15,958 bases of DNA from Alphaproteobacteria bacterium UBA3637 (lineage in GTDB: Bacteria; Pseudomonadota; Alphaproteobacteria; CAAHEQ01; UBA3637). Position numbers and translations under genes: made by a program. The notes beneath the pieces are model-generated. The model worked only from the letters and a program-made list of their open reading frames with translations, was not told where the DNA came from and did not search any database. This document shows, piece by piece, positions 1-7,419 of the stretch (position 1 is the first letter of the stretch; the number at the start of each line of letters is the position of its first letter). Where the stretch lies: positions 1-15,958 of the forward strand of contig DFKU01000022.1 in the NCBI GenBank assembly GCA_002373615.1, read 5' to 3'.

Positions 1-252
1 TGAATTCCAGGTGGCCGGAGAGTTCCTAAATCAAATAGTGTAAAATGATCCCGATGGTCTTTGGGGTTAACCCCTGAACATACACCAAAGGCTCCCCGAC
101 CAATGTCGGGAAATAATCGGTGAGTGTCTTTTTAAAATAAAAGAAAAAACACAAAAAATATCGGCTGTGTTCACCCACCGTACACTTTTGAGTCTAGGAC
201 GACTCTCTGGCACCTTTTCAGGCACCAAGGATACAGCTTGCACCATATCCTT
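1..252 (-). ncRNA. Structured RNA element, copy 1 (3' end cut by window edge)
   Basis: About 250 nt that share several conserved blocks with 8216-8479. Read on the minus strand it starts with a hairpin at 252-227 (AAGGATA/TATCCTT) right after a promoter. It has an outer stem joining 202-214 to 10-23, a stem GGTGGGTG/CACTCACC (about 180-118), and a strong CCCGAC/GTCGGG hairpin at 95-110. Conserved unpaired-looking blocks include GTGTATGTTCAGGG and AAAGACCATCGGGATCAT. Most base changes relative to copy 2 keep pairing on the minus strand, though one outer-stem position pairs better on the plus strand. Copy 2 leads a pilin-like gene, so a similar gene may start just left of position 1; this is inference. 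No known RNA family was recognised. Confidence 0.6.
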
Positions 253-256
253 GTTT

Positions 257-285
257 AGGATAAATAAAACAGGTTAAAATTGCAA
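257..285 (-). promoter_or_regulatory. Promoter of structured RNA copy 1
   Basis: Minus-strand -35 TTGCAA (280-285), 17-bp spacer, -10 TATCCT (257-262). The predicted start near 250 coincides with the 5' hairpin of the RNA element. The region 253-336 between this and alaS shows no gene and no clear alaS terminator. Confidence 0.5.
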
Positions 286-336
286 GGAAAATTTTTCCAC
301 TTAAATATTTTTTATTAAAAAAGTCTGAGCTAAAAA

Positions 337-2112
337 TTATTTTTCCAATATGGCCTTAATGCGCCGGACACCAGCAGAAGAAGATTCTTCCTTTTTGATT
401 TTGAAATGTCCCAAATCGCCTGTATTGGCCGCATGCGGTCCCCCGCATACTTCCTTGGAAAAATCGCCCATGGTATAAACTTTGACAAGTTCTGCGTCAT
501 AACGATCTTTGAACAAAGCCGTGGCGCCAGATTCAATGGCCTTATCCAAAGGCATTTCTTCGCAGGTAATCGGCATTTTTTTGTTGATGGCCTCATTCAC
601 CAAATCTTCCACTTGCTTAATTTCTTCAGGTGTCATTTTGCGCCCGAAAGAAAAGTCAAAGCGCAGGCGTTCCGGTGTGATATTACTGCCTTTTTGGGCG
701 ACTTCATCCCCTAAAACTTTGCGGAGTGCCGCATGCAACAAGTGCGTTGCCGAATGCAAATTGGTTGTTTCCACGGAATGATCGCTAAGCCCACATTTAA
801 ATTTTTGTTCAGAACCTGCACGGGATAAGGCTTGATGCGCTTCAAAGCATTTATTAAAGCCATCTACATCCACAGTTAAACCATTTTCGGTGGCAATTTC
901 TTGGGTAAATTCTAAGGGAAAACCATAGGTATCATATAAATGGAAAGCGGTTTGTCCATCAATTGTTTTATCCTTTAAATTCGCCATCACTTTATCCATT
1001 TCTTTCAGGCCTGTGGTTAATGTGCGACTAAACAATTTTTCTTCTTTGGTCAGTTCTTCCAAAATGAAGTTTTTATTGCGTTCTAATTCGGGATAATCCG
1101 GCGCATAACGGTCAATCACCGTCTTTGCTAAATTAGGTAGTTCGCTGGCTTCAATCCCTAACTTTTTCATATTCCGAATGGCAATCCGAATCAAACGGCG
1201 TAAAATATAGCCCTGATCCGTGTTGGAGGGCGTTAAACCTCTGTCATCACCCAAAATAAATACACTGGCGCGCAAATGGTCGGCAATTTTACGGAAGGCT
1301 TTCAAATCATCATCATATTTTTTACCCGATAAACTTTCCAACTGTTTAATGGTATCGGAAAACATTTCGGTGGAATAGACATCTTGAATGCCGTTTAAAA
1401 AGCACAAAGTGCGTTCCAAGCCCATCCCCGTATCCACATTTTTCTGTGCTAATAACTCATACTTTCCATCAGCTGTTTTATTGTATTGCATGAACACATC
1501 ATTCCAAATTTCGGTGTATTTACCGCAATGGCATCCGGGTTTGCAATCGGGGCCACATTTGGGCTGGCCATTATCAATAAACATTTCTGTATCGGGTCCG
1601 CAAGGGCCGGTTTGGCCGGCGGGTCCCCACCAGTTGTCCTCTTTCCCACAGAAAAAGATTTGATCGTCGCGCAGGCCTTGTTCCTTCCAATAGCCTGCTG
1701 TTTCATCATCACGGGGGGCATCGGCATCGCCCGCAAAACAAGTGACCGCTAATTGTTCTTTTTTAAAGCCCAATTTTTGGGTTAAAAATTCAAAACTCCA
1801 CGCCACCATTTCTTTTTTGAAATAATCCCCCAAGGACCAGTTTCCCATCATCTGGAAAAAAGTCAAATGGCTGGCATCCCCCACATCCGCAATATCATTG
1901 GTGCGCACGCATTTTTGAATATCGGTGAGGCGTGTGCCTGCGGGGTGCTTTTGCCCCATCAAATATGGAATCAAGGGCTGCATGCCTGCGGTTGTAAATA
2001 ACACAGTCGGGTCATTTTCGGGCAACACGGAAGCCGATGGAATTTCGGTGTGTCCCTTAGATTTAAAAAAGTCCAACCACAAGTTGCGCAGTTCATGATA
2101 AGTAAATGGCAT
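337..2112 (-). CDS. alaS: Alanyl-tRNA synthetase, compact form without C-Ala domain
   Basis: Charges tRNA-Ala with alanine in the cytoplasm. The start at 2112 follows an AGGAG box 7 nt upstream; an in-frame start further up would run through the promoter. The 591-residue product has the class II catalytic core (HTEIPSASVLP near 21, VRTNDI near 69, FFQMMGNWSLGDYF near 85-98, TGMGLER near 228). The editing domain keeps its metal-binding set: H453 and H457 (HSATH), C556 and H560 (CGGPH). An extra cysteine cluster lies at C186, C190, C194 and C196. Most bacterial enzymes are about 870 residues; this one stops straight after the editing domain and lacks the C-terminal C-Ala/oligomerisation region. 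The stop is clean and the tail KEESSSAGVRRI is typical, so this is a genuinely short form, not a broken gene. Confidence 0.95.
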   Translation of the reverse strand: MPFTYHELRNLWLDFFKSKGHTEIPSASVLPENDPTVLFTTAGMQPLIPYLMGQKHPAGTRLTDIQKCVRTNDIADVGDASHLTFFQMMGNWSLGDYFKKEMVAWSFEFLTQKLGFKKEQLAVTCFAGDADAPRDDETAGYWKEQGLRDDQIFFCGKEDNWWGPAGQTGPCGPDTEMFIDNGQPKCGPDCKPGCHCGKYTEIWNDVFMQYNKTADGKYELLAQKNVDTGMGLERTLCFLNGIQDVYSTEMFSDTIKQLESLSGKKYDDDLKAFRKIADHLRASVFILGDDRGLTPSNTDQGYILRRLIRIAIRNMKKLGIEASELPNLAKTVIDRYAPDYPELERNKNFILEELTKEEKLFSRTLTTGLKEMDKVMANLKDKTIDGQTAFHLYDTYGFPLEFTQEIATENGLTVDVDGFNKCFEAHQALSRAGSEQKFKCGLSDHSVETTNLHSATHLLHAALRKVLGDEVAQKGSNITPERLRFDFSFGRKMTPEEIKQVEDLVNEAINKKMPITCEEMPLDKAIESGATALFKDRYDAELVKVYTMGDFSKEVCGGPHAANTGDLGHFKIKKEESSSAGVRRIKAILEK

Positions 2113-2139
2113 GTTATTCTCCTTTGTTTTTTGAGGGGA

Positions 2140-2168
2140 ATTATACCAAAAAGGGAACCTCAAGTCAA
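2140..2168 (-). promoter_or_regulatory. alaS promoter
   Basis: Minus-strand -35 TTGACT (2163-2168), 17-bp spacer, -10 TATAAT (2140-2145), about 28 nt before the alaS start. The -35 hexamer contains the TGA stop codon of the upstream XRE gene. Confidence 0.8.
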
Positions 2169-2428
2169 GAAAAAGCTTTTTTATGATTTGCAAGAGTTGT
2201 TTCCAATTCCCCAGAAAAATCGGATAAAGAGACCCCAAAAACTTTGACAATGTTCATTGTTTCAATGATATCCAAGCGCCGTTCTGCGCTTTCGTATTTG
2301 GAAACATAGGATTGGGGCTTTTTTAATTTTTTTGCCAAAACAGATTGTGTCATGTGCTTCGTTTGACGTACTTGAATCAATAGTTCCAAAAAGATGCGAT
2401 ATTCCTTAGTAAAAATGGATTTTGTCAT
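2165..2428 (-). CDS. Small XRE/Cro-type helix-turn-helix regulator
   Basis: An 87-residue protein that is almost entirely one XRE helix-turn-helix domain: MTQSVLAKKLKKPQSYVSKYE (residues about 27-47) has the usual 'T.Q..LA..L...QS.VS.YE' spacing, followed by ERRLD and a short helical tail. It should bind DNA as a dimer. The ATG at 2428 is preferred over a TTG two codons earlier because AAGGA lies 8 nt upstream of it. The gene is divergent from pilin-like gene 1, whose promoter carries inverted TATCCCA boxes. The obvious inference is that this protein controls that promoter and perhaps its own. Its stop codon lies inside the alaS -35 box. It has no toxin partner next to it; a toxin-antitoxin role is possible but unsupported. 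Confidence 0.85.
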   Translation of the reverse strand: MTKSIFTKEYRIFLELLIQVRQTKHMTQSVLAKKLKKPQSYVSKYESAERRLDIIETMNIVKVFGVSLSDFSGELETTLANHKKAFS

Positions 2429-2456
2429 TATCAAATTCCTTTGGTTAAATTTGGAC

Positions 2457-2504
2457 TTGACAATAAAAATATCCCATGTTAGAATTTATCCCAAAATGGG
2501 ATAT
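2457..2504 (+). promoter_or_regulatory. Promoter and likely operator of pilin-like gene 1
   Basis: -35 TTGACA (2457-2462), 17-bp spacer, -10 TAGAAT (2480-2485). Three related boxes overlap it: ATATCCCAT (2469-2477) in the spacer, TATCCCA (2487-2493) at the start site, and the inverted TGGGATA (2497-2503). The last two form a 7-3-7 palindrome, and the first and last form a wider 9-bp inverted repeat. Protein bound here would cover the -10 and start site, so repression is the simplest reading. On the other strand TTGGGA-17-TATTTT could serve the divergent XRE gene. Confidence 0.7.
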
Positions 2505-2523
2505 TTTAAACAAAGGAGGATGT

Positions 2524-3732
2524 ATGTATTTAGATAATGAATCTGGGCGTTCCATGGTTGAAATGCTGGGGGTACTGGCGGTGATGGGCATTTTATCTGT
2601 GGCGGGAATCACAGGTTTTAAAATTGCGATGGATAAAAATCGGGCGAATACCATTATTAACGAAGCCCAAAAACGGGCAACCTTGGTCGTGCCACAAATC
2701 CAACTGCAAAATAACGCTAATCCAACTTTAAATGAATTTAGTAATAATAATTTGGGTTATGCTACATTTGATGGAACAGTTTATACCTCAAGCAATTTGT
2801 CCTCAATGCCTCAGGGGCAATTTGGAATAAAGGTATCAGGGGTATCAAAAAATATCTGTCAGAATATCCTGAATACTTTGGGGGATAATACAGTAATCCG
2901 CAGGTTATCAACAACAGATGCTCCCACAACCGCCCTTACAAGCTGTGGCAAAACAAATGATTTTCTGATTATCTATAATAATGATATGACGACCAATCCT
3001 GTGTCAGGGGAATATACCTTTGAAAATTGCCCAGAATCTTTTTATAAGTGCACCACTACAAATTCATGTGTGGCGTCAGAAAATGATTGCCCGAATATTT
3101 GTGGGTTAGATGAACCACTTTCCACAGGTTGCGTTTGTCCTGAACACCGAGATAGGACAGATGATAAATGTGGAGATTGTGTGGATGAGGAAAACTATCA
3201 ACCATGGACACAACCTGTGCTGACTTCCAATGGTACGATGGGAGCTGATGATTTCGCGTGTGAAGCATCATCCGTTATTTCCTCAACAGACCCACGCCAA
3301 GCTTGGCGTGCTTTTGATGGTAAAAACACCGATGGACGTGAAGATTGTTGGCACAGCGCAAAAAAAACAGAAGATCCATCTCGATGGTTTGCTTTTTATT
3401 CTAACAAAAAATTAAGGTTAAATTCTATAACAATTCACAATCGGGCTACTGATATGACAATTGCAATCAAGAATTTTGAAATACAAGTATTAGATAATAC
3501 CTCTAAATGGACTACGATATCGAGCGGAAAAAATCCTAGTAACATAAATAACAATACGTATACACATTATATTACTTCGCCAACCCTCTCTAATTATTGG
3601 AAAATAAAAATTTTATCAGAATATGATCCTAATTACTTAGCAATCGGTGAACTCACCATCAACGCTGATGAATTAGTGTCTGTCGATTATGAGTTGAATT
3701 CAGAAAGACAATGTGAAGTTGTTAGTGAATAA
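2524..3732 (+). CDS. Prepilin-like protein 1 with Cys-rich and discoidin (F5/8C)-like domains
   Basis: A 402-residue secreted, pilin-like protein, probably an adhesin. The start at 2524 has AAGGAGGA just upstream; the ATG at 2520 is out of frame. Residues 1-8 (MYLDNESG) form a short prepilin leader; cleavage after G8 leaves RSMVE with Glu at +5, followed by the hydrophobic helix MLGVLAVMGILSVAGITGF. Residues about 40-165 form a pilin-like globular part, 169-219 hold many cysteines in an EGF-like pattern, and 233-380 resemble a discoidin/coagulation factor F5/8C domain (ASSVISS, AWRAFDG, CWHS, RLNSITIHN, FEIQV, YWKIKIL). Such domains usually bind carbohydrate or lipid. The discoidin region is AT-rich. 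Transcription is probably controlled by the divergent XRE gene. The exact ligand is unknown. Confidence 0.85.
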   Translation: MYLDNESGRSMVEMLGVLAVMGILSVAGITGFKIAMDKNRANTIINEAQKRATLVVPQIQLQNNANPTLNEFSNNNLGYATFDGTVYTSSNLSSMPQGQFGIKVSGVSKNICQNILNTLGDNTVIRRLSTTDAPTTALTSCGKTNDFLIIYNNDMTTNPVSGEYTFENCPESFYKCTTTNSCVASENDCPNICGLDEPLSTGCVCPEHRDRTDDKCGDCVDEENYQPWTQPVLTSNGTMGADDFACEASSVISSTDPRQAWRAFDGKNTDGREDCWHSAKKTEDPSRWFAFYSNKKLRLNSITIHNRATDMTIAIKNFEIQVLDNTSKWTTISSGKNPSNINNNTYTHYITSPTLSNYWKIKILSEYDPNYLAIGELTINADELVSVDYELNSERQCEVVSE

Positions 3733-6700
3733 TTAAGCTTGTTTCACTTCGGCGACACCCATGATACGGGCGAGGGCATCCATCACATCGGGGGTGATGG
3801 TATAATGCGTTGGGAGTTCAAATTCCACATTGTATTCTTTGGTTTTGAGTAAGATAAAAATTTTGCTTTTGCCGGCAGGAACCTTTTCCAACACTTTTTT
3901 GATTTCATTCACTGCATCTGCTTTTTCCAAATTCAAAATCAATGTACTGGCGGTATTTGCCATAACTTCTGATAAGTATTGGACCTCTGCCAAATTCAGG
4001 CGCACCTCTTCTTCCCCTTCTTTACGCGACGCATTGACCGTCAAGAGTAGAGGCTGATTTGATTTCAGTTTATCACGATTGGCGGTCAGAACATCCGAAA
4101 AGCACACCAAATCAAACGTGCCTGATTTATCCGACCCTGTCACAAACGCAAAGCGATTACCCTTTTGGCTGATGCGTTCCCTGACATCTGACACAATAGC
4201 GGCAATCTTGGCACGCACTGCACCGCTCACCATCACCATAGGTTTTATGTCAGCGTAATTCACGGCACGCAAGCGATCCAACACAGGCCCAAAGGAATCC
4301 AATGGATGCGCCGACAAATAAAAGCCCAGCGCTTCCTTTTCATGTTCTAACTTTTCCATTTGTGGCCATTCGGGATATTTATCCAGTTTCAATGCATTAG
4401 CGGATATGTCTGCCCCGAACAGGCCCATTTGGGAACTGTTGCGTTGCTGAGTGGCCTGGTTCGCATAGGCCACCAAATTTTCCACATTATTAAAGACAAG
4501 CGAACGACTTTTTTCCACACATTCAAAAGCGCCTGCTTTGGCCAGATTTTCCACGTAGCGTTTGTTGAGGGCGGACACATCCACACGCGAGACAAAATCT
4601 TGCAAAGATTTAAAGGGACCGTTTTTGGCGCGCTCAGCCACCACCTGTTGCATGCCCGCCTCGCCCACATTTTTAACGGCAGAAAGGGCATATCTCACCG
4701 CCCCATTTTCAACAGTAAAATCTACTTCCGACAAATTGATGTCTGGGGATAAAACGGGGATTTTATGTGCCAAAATATCGTCCTTAAAAACAGCCAATTT
4801 ATCTGTATTAATTTTATCCAATGTCATGGTGGCGGCCATAAATTCGGAGGGGAAATGCGCCTTTAAATACGCCGTTTGATAGGCGATAAAGGCATAGGCC
4901 GCAGCGTGCGCTTTGTTAAAACCATAGGACGCAAACTTCGCCATTTTATCAAAAACAAGTTCGGCAATTTTTGGATCCACATTTTTTTCTTTGGCGCCTG
5001 CCAAAAATTTGACCTTTTGTTCAGGCAAAAGCTCTGCTTTTTTCTTTCCCATGATACGGCGGAGTAAATCTGCCCCCCCCAAGGTAAAGCCGGCCATCTC
5101 GCGTGAAATTTGCATCACCTGTTCCTGATAAATCATAATGCCATAGGTTTCTTTTAAAATCGGTTCCAACATCGGATGCATGTAGTCGGGCTTTTCTAAA
5201 CCCTTTTTAACTGCAATATAGGTGGGGATTGAATCCATGGGCCCTGGGCGATACAGCGACACCAAAGCGACAATATCTTCAATTTTATCGGGCTGCATAT
5301 CGTGCAGGATTTTTTTCATGCCCGTCGATTCTAATTGGAACACCCCCGTCGTATCAGCTGCCCGCAACAGTTTAAATGTTTCTTCATCATCCAAAGGAAT
5401 GTGGTCAATATCTACCTCAATTCCCCGTTTGTTGATCAGCTCAATCGCCTTTTTAATGGTGGTTAGGGTTTTCAGTCCCAAAAAGTCAAACTTAATCAAA
5501 CTCGCTTCTTCCACATACTTCATATCGTATTGGGTCACGGGCATGTCGGACGAAGGATCTTTATAAATCGGGACAATTTCATCCAGTGGTTTATTCCCAA
5601 TCACAACCCCCGCCGCGTGTGTGGAAGTATTGCGGAAAAGCCCCTCTAATTTCACAGCAATTGCAAACAGTTCTTTTACCTGTTCATCGGCATCAATTTC
5701 TTCTTTGAGGCGTGGTTCTTCCTCAAAAGCCTTTTCCAAAGTCATTTTTGGGTCGTTTGGAATCATTTTTGACAGGCGATCCACCACAGGGAAAGGCACC
5801 TGCATCACACGCCCAACATCGCGAATGACAGCTTTTGCCTGTAATTTACCAAAGGTAATAATTTGCGCCACATGGTCAAAACCATAATGATTTTGCACAT
5901 ATTCAATCGTTTTTTCACGTTTTTCCTGACAAAAGTCCACGTCGATATCAGGCATATTGACACGTTCCGGATTCAAGAATCGTTCAAACACCAAGTCAAA
6001 GCGCATGGGGTCAATATCGGTAATCATCAAACACCAAGCCACCACCGAACCCGCGCCTGAGCCACGCCCAGGCCCCACCGGCACACCGTTCTTTTTAGAC
6101 CACTGGATAAAGTCTGCCACAATCAAGAAATACCCGGGGAAGCCCATTTGTTTAATGACCCCCAATTCAAACAGCATTTGTTTGTGGTATTTTTCCTGTT
6201 CTTCGGGGGAACGCCCCTGCATACGAATTTTAAAGCCCTCTTCGGCCATATCCGCCAAGACTTCGTCTTCCGTTTTTCCTTTGCAATCGTAATTTGGGAA
6301 AGCCGGTTTTTTCTTTTCCGCCATAAAGGCGCAGCGTTTGGCAATTAAAACGGTATTGGAGAGCGCTTCCGGCAAATCCGAAAAAAGCTCACACATTTCG
6401 GCCTCTGATTTTAAATAATGCTCGGGGGTCAAACGCCGCCGATCCTCATCCACCAATAACTTTTTTTCGGCAATACACATTAAGGCATCTTGCGCTTCAT
6501 ACATATCAGGGGTTAAAAAGTAAGCGTCGTTCGTGGCAACAATCGGGATATTCAGCTCCAAAGCCAACTTCAAAAAGTCGCCCTCGGTCTGATTCTCCTG
6601 CTCCATCCCATGACGCATCAGCTCGATATAAAGCCTGTCGCCAAAAACGTCTTTTAATTTTTCCGTGATTGTTTTGGCCCAATCAAATTGCCCAGCCAGT

Positions 6701-7149
6701 AGTGCGCGGCCGATAAGACCTTCCCAGCCCCCTGTCAAACAAATCAGGCCATCCGTATGGGCAGAAAGTTCCTCAAAAGTAATATGTGGTTGCCCTTGCT
6801 TATCTGCCCCCATATAATAGGCAGAAAAAAGTTTTAATAAATGTTTATAGCCCGTTTCATTTTGCACCAATAAAACAACTTTATCAAAAGTATCTTCTTT
6901 GGTGTCAAAGGCATTTTTATCTTTTTTAGGGGATTTGACCAAAAGTTGAGTTCCCAAAATCGGTTGAACACCCAAGGGGGGCATTTCATGCATCATCGCC
7001 ATGGCACCACAAATATTGTTGGAATCCGTCACCGCGATGGCCGGCATTTTATTTTCTGCCGCCCATTTGGCGAGTTTTGGCATTTTGATGGCGCCTTCCA
7101 AAAGCGAATACGCCGTATGTACATGCAAATGTATAAACTTTGGTGTCAT
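3733..7149 (-). CDS. dnaE: DNA polymerase III alpha subunit
   Basis: Catalytic subunit of the replicative polymerase. The 1138-residue protein begins with the PHP domain (HLHVH at 7-11, start at 7149). The palm motifs are GRGSGAGS at 361-368 and PDIDVDF at 400-406; catalytic aspartates D401, D403 and D555 (KFDFLGLK) fall at the same numbers as in E. coli DnaE. They are followed by the helix-hairpin-helix and an OB-fold region (about 960-1060) and a C-terminal tail. Length is normal for DnaE1. No Shine-Dalgarno sequence precedes the ATG, and the promoter predicts a leaderless mRNA. The stop codon touches the stop of the convergent pilin-like gene 1, and no terminator is visible there. Confidence 0.97.
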   Translation of the reverse strand: MTPKFIHLHVHTAYSLLEGAIKMPKLAKWAAENKMPAIAVTDSNNICGAMAMMHEMPPLGVQPILGTQLLVKSPKKDKNAFDTKEDTFDKVVLLVQNETGYKHLLKLFSAYYMGADKQGQPHITFEELSAHTDGLICLTGGWEGLIGRALLAGQFDWAKTITEKLKDVFGDRLYIELMRHGMEQENQTEGDFLKLALELNIPIVATNDAYFLTPDMYEAQDALMCIAEKKLLVDEDRRRLTPEHYLKSEAEMCELFSDLPEALSNTVLIAKRCAFMAEKKKPAFPNYDCKGKTEDEVLADMAEEGFKIRMQGRSPEEQEKYHKQMLFELGVIKQMGFPGYFLIVADFIQWSKKNGVPVGPGRGSGAGSVVAWCLMITDIDPMRFDLVFERFLNPERVNMPDIDVDFCQEKREKTIEYVQNHYGFDHVAQIITFGKLQAKAVIRDVGRVMQVPFPVVDRLSKMIPNDPKMTLEKAFEEEPRLKEEIDADEQVKELFAIAVKLEGLFRNTSTHAAGVVIGNKPLDEIVPIYKDPSSDMPVTQYDMKYVEEASLIKFDFLGLKTLTTIKKAIELINKRGIEVDIDHIPLDDEETFKLLRAADTTGVFQLESTGMKKILHDMQPDKIEDIVALVSLYRPGPMDSIPTYIAVKKGLEKPDYMHPMLEPILKETYGIMIYQEQVMQISREMAGFTLGGADLLRRIMGKKKAELLPEQKVKFLAGAKEKNVDPKIAELVFDKMAKFASYGFNKAHAAAYAFIAYQTAYLKAHFPSEFMAATMTLDKINTDKLAVFKDDILAHKIPVLSPDINLSEVDFTVENGAVRYALSAVKNVGEAGMQQVVAERAKNGPFKSLQDFVSRVDVSALNKRYVENLAKAGAFECVEKSRSLVFNNVENLVAYANQATQQRNSSQMGLFGADISANALKLDKYPEWPQMEKLEHEKEALGFYLSAHPLDSFGPVLDRLRAVNYADIKPMVMVSGAVRAKIAAIVSDVRERISQKGNRFAFVTGSDKSGTFDLVCFSDVLTANRDKLKSNQPLLLTVNASRKEGEEEVRLNLAEVQYLSEVMANTASTLILNLEKADAVNEIKKVLEKVPAGKSKIFILLKTKEYNVEFELPTHYTITPDVMDALARIMGVAEVKQA

Positions 7150-7155
7150 GAAAAA

Positions 7156-7184
7156 AGTATACCAAATTTTGCCCCAAAAGGCAA
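7156..7184 (-). promoter_or_regulatory. dnaE promoter, predicted leaderless
   Basis: Minus-strand -35 TTGCCT (7179-7184), 17-bp spacer, -10 TATACT (7156-7161). The -10 ends 7 nt before the A of the dnaE ATG, so transcription would begin on or next to the start codon. The -35 box abuts the T-run of the upstream terminator. Confidence 0.6.
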
Positions 7185-7210
7185 GAAAAATCCCCCATAG
7201 GAAAGGGGGA
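7183..7210 (-). terminator. Intrinsic terminator after the pilin 2 region
   Basis: Minus-strand hairpin TCCCCC/GGGGGA (7205-7210 with 7191-7196, 8-nt loop) followed by TTTTTCTT. It lies 6 nt after the stop codon at 7217-7219 that closes the decayed extension of pilin-like gene 2. Confidence 0.8.
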
Positions 7211-7216
7211 GATTCT

Positions 7217-7419
7217 TTAATCTAATATACCCAAGGAGGATTTAGTTTTACCTATAAATCCACAAGCAAGCACCGGAATTGTTAAAACTGTTTTTGTAAA
7301 TGCACTACCATTGGCAAGGTTTTATTTTCAGCACTCGTCGATAATATCCCAATTTCCATTTGTGGTACATAAATAAAGGTTTCCATTTTCACATTTTGTT
7401 TCATTCTCTGAACACGCAT
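7217..7419 (-). pseudogene. Out-of-frame remnant of the 3' end of pilin-like gene 2
   Basis: After the TAA of pilin 2, another minus-strand frame continues the protein theme: 7331-7419 encodes NACSENETKC and then a module C-x-NG-x-L-x2-C-x5-W-x5-C, ending in TGA at 7328-7330. The same module (with x4 before W) is the last domain of the intact ORF (residues 233-252). One added base near 7420 (AATT to AATTT) would join the two in frame. A further frame, 7217 to about 7320, encodes NGSAFTKTVLTIPVLACGF and stops just before the terminator. The layout suggests an originally longer gene with one or two frameshifts. A sequencing error or a programmed or phase-variable shift cannot be excluded. Confidence 0.5.

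Noticed and set aside
10..230. Glycine riboswitch on the plus strand (GGAGAG, ACACCAAAGG and CTCTCTGG look similar)
   Set aside because: The order and spacing of the 3' conserved segment do not fit, and promoters, 5' hairpins and G-U replacements mostly point to the minus strand.
2165..2504. Toxin-antitoxin pair with the XRE protein as antitoxin
   Set aside because: No small toxin gene adjoins it; both neighbours are alaS and a pilin-like gene.
4360..6348. Several 70-130 aa plus-strand reading frames opposite dnaE
   Set aside because: They mirror the well-conserved dnaE codons and have no start signals or recognisable protein features.
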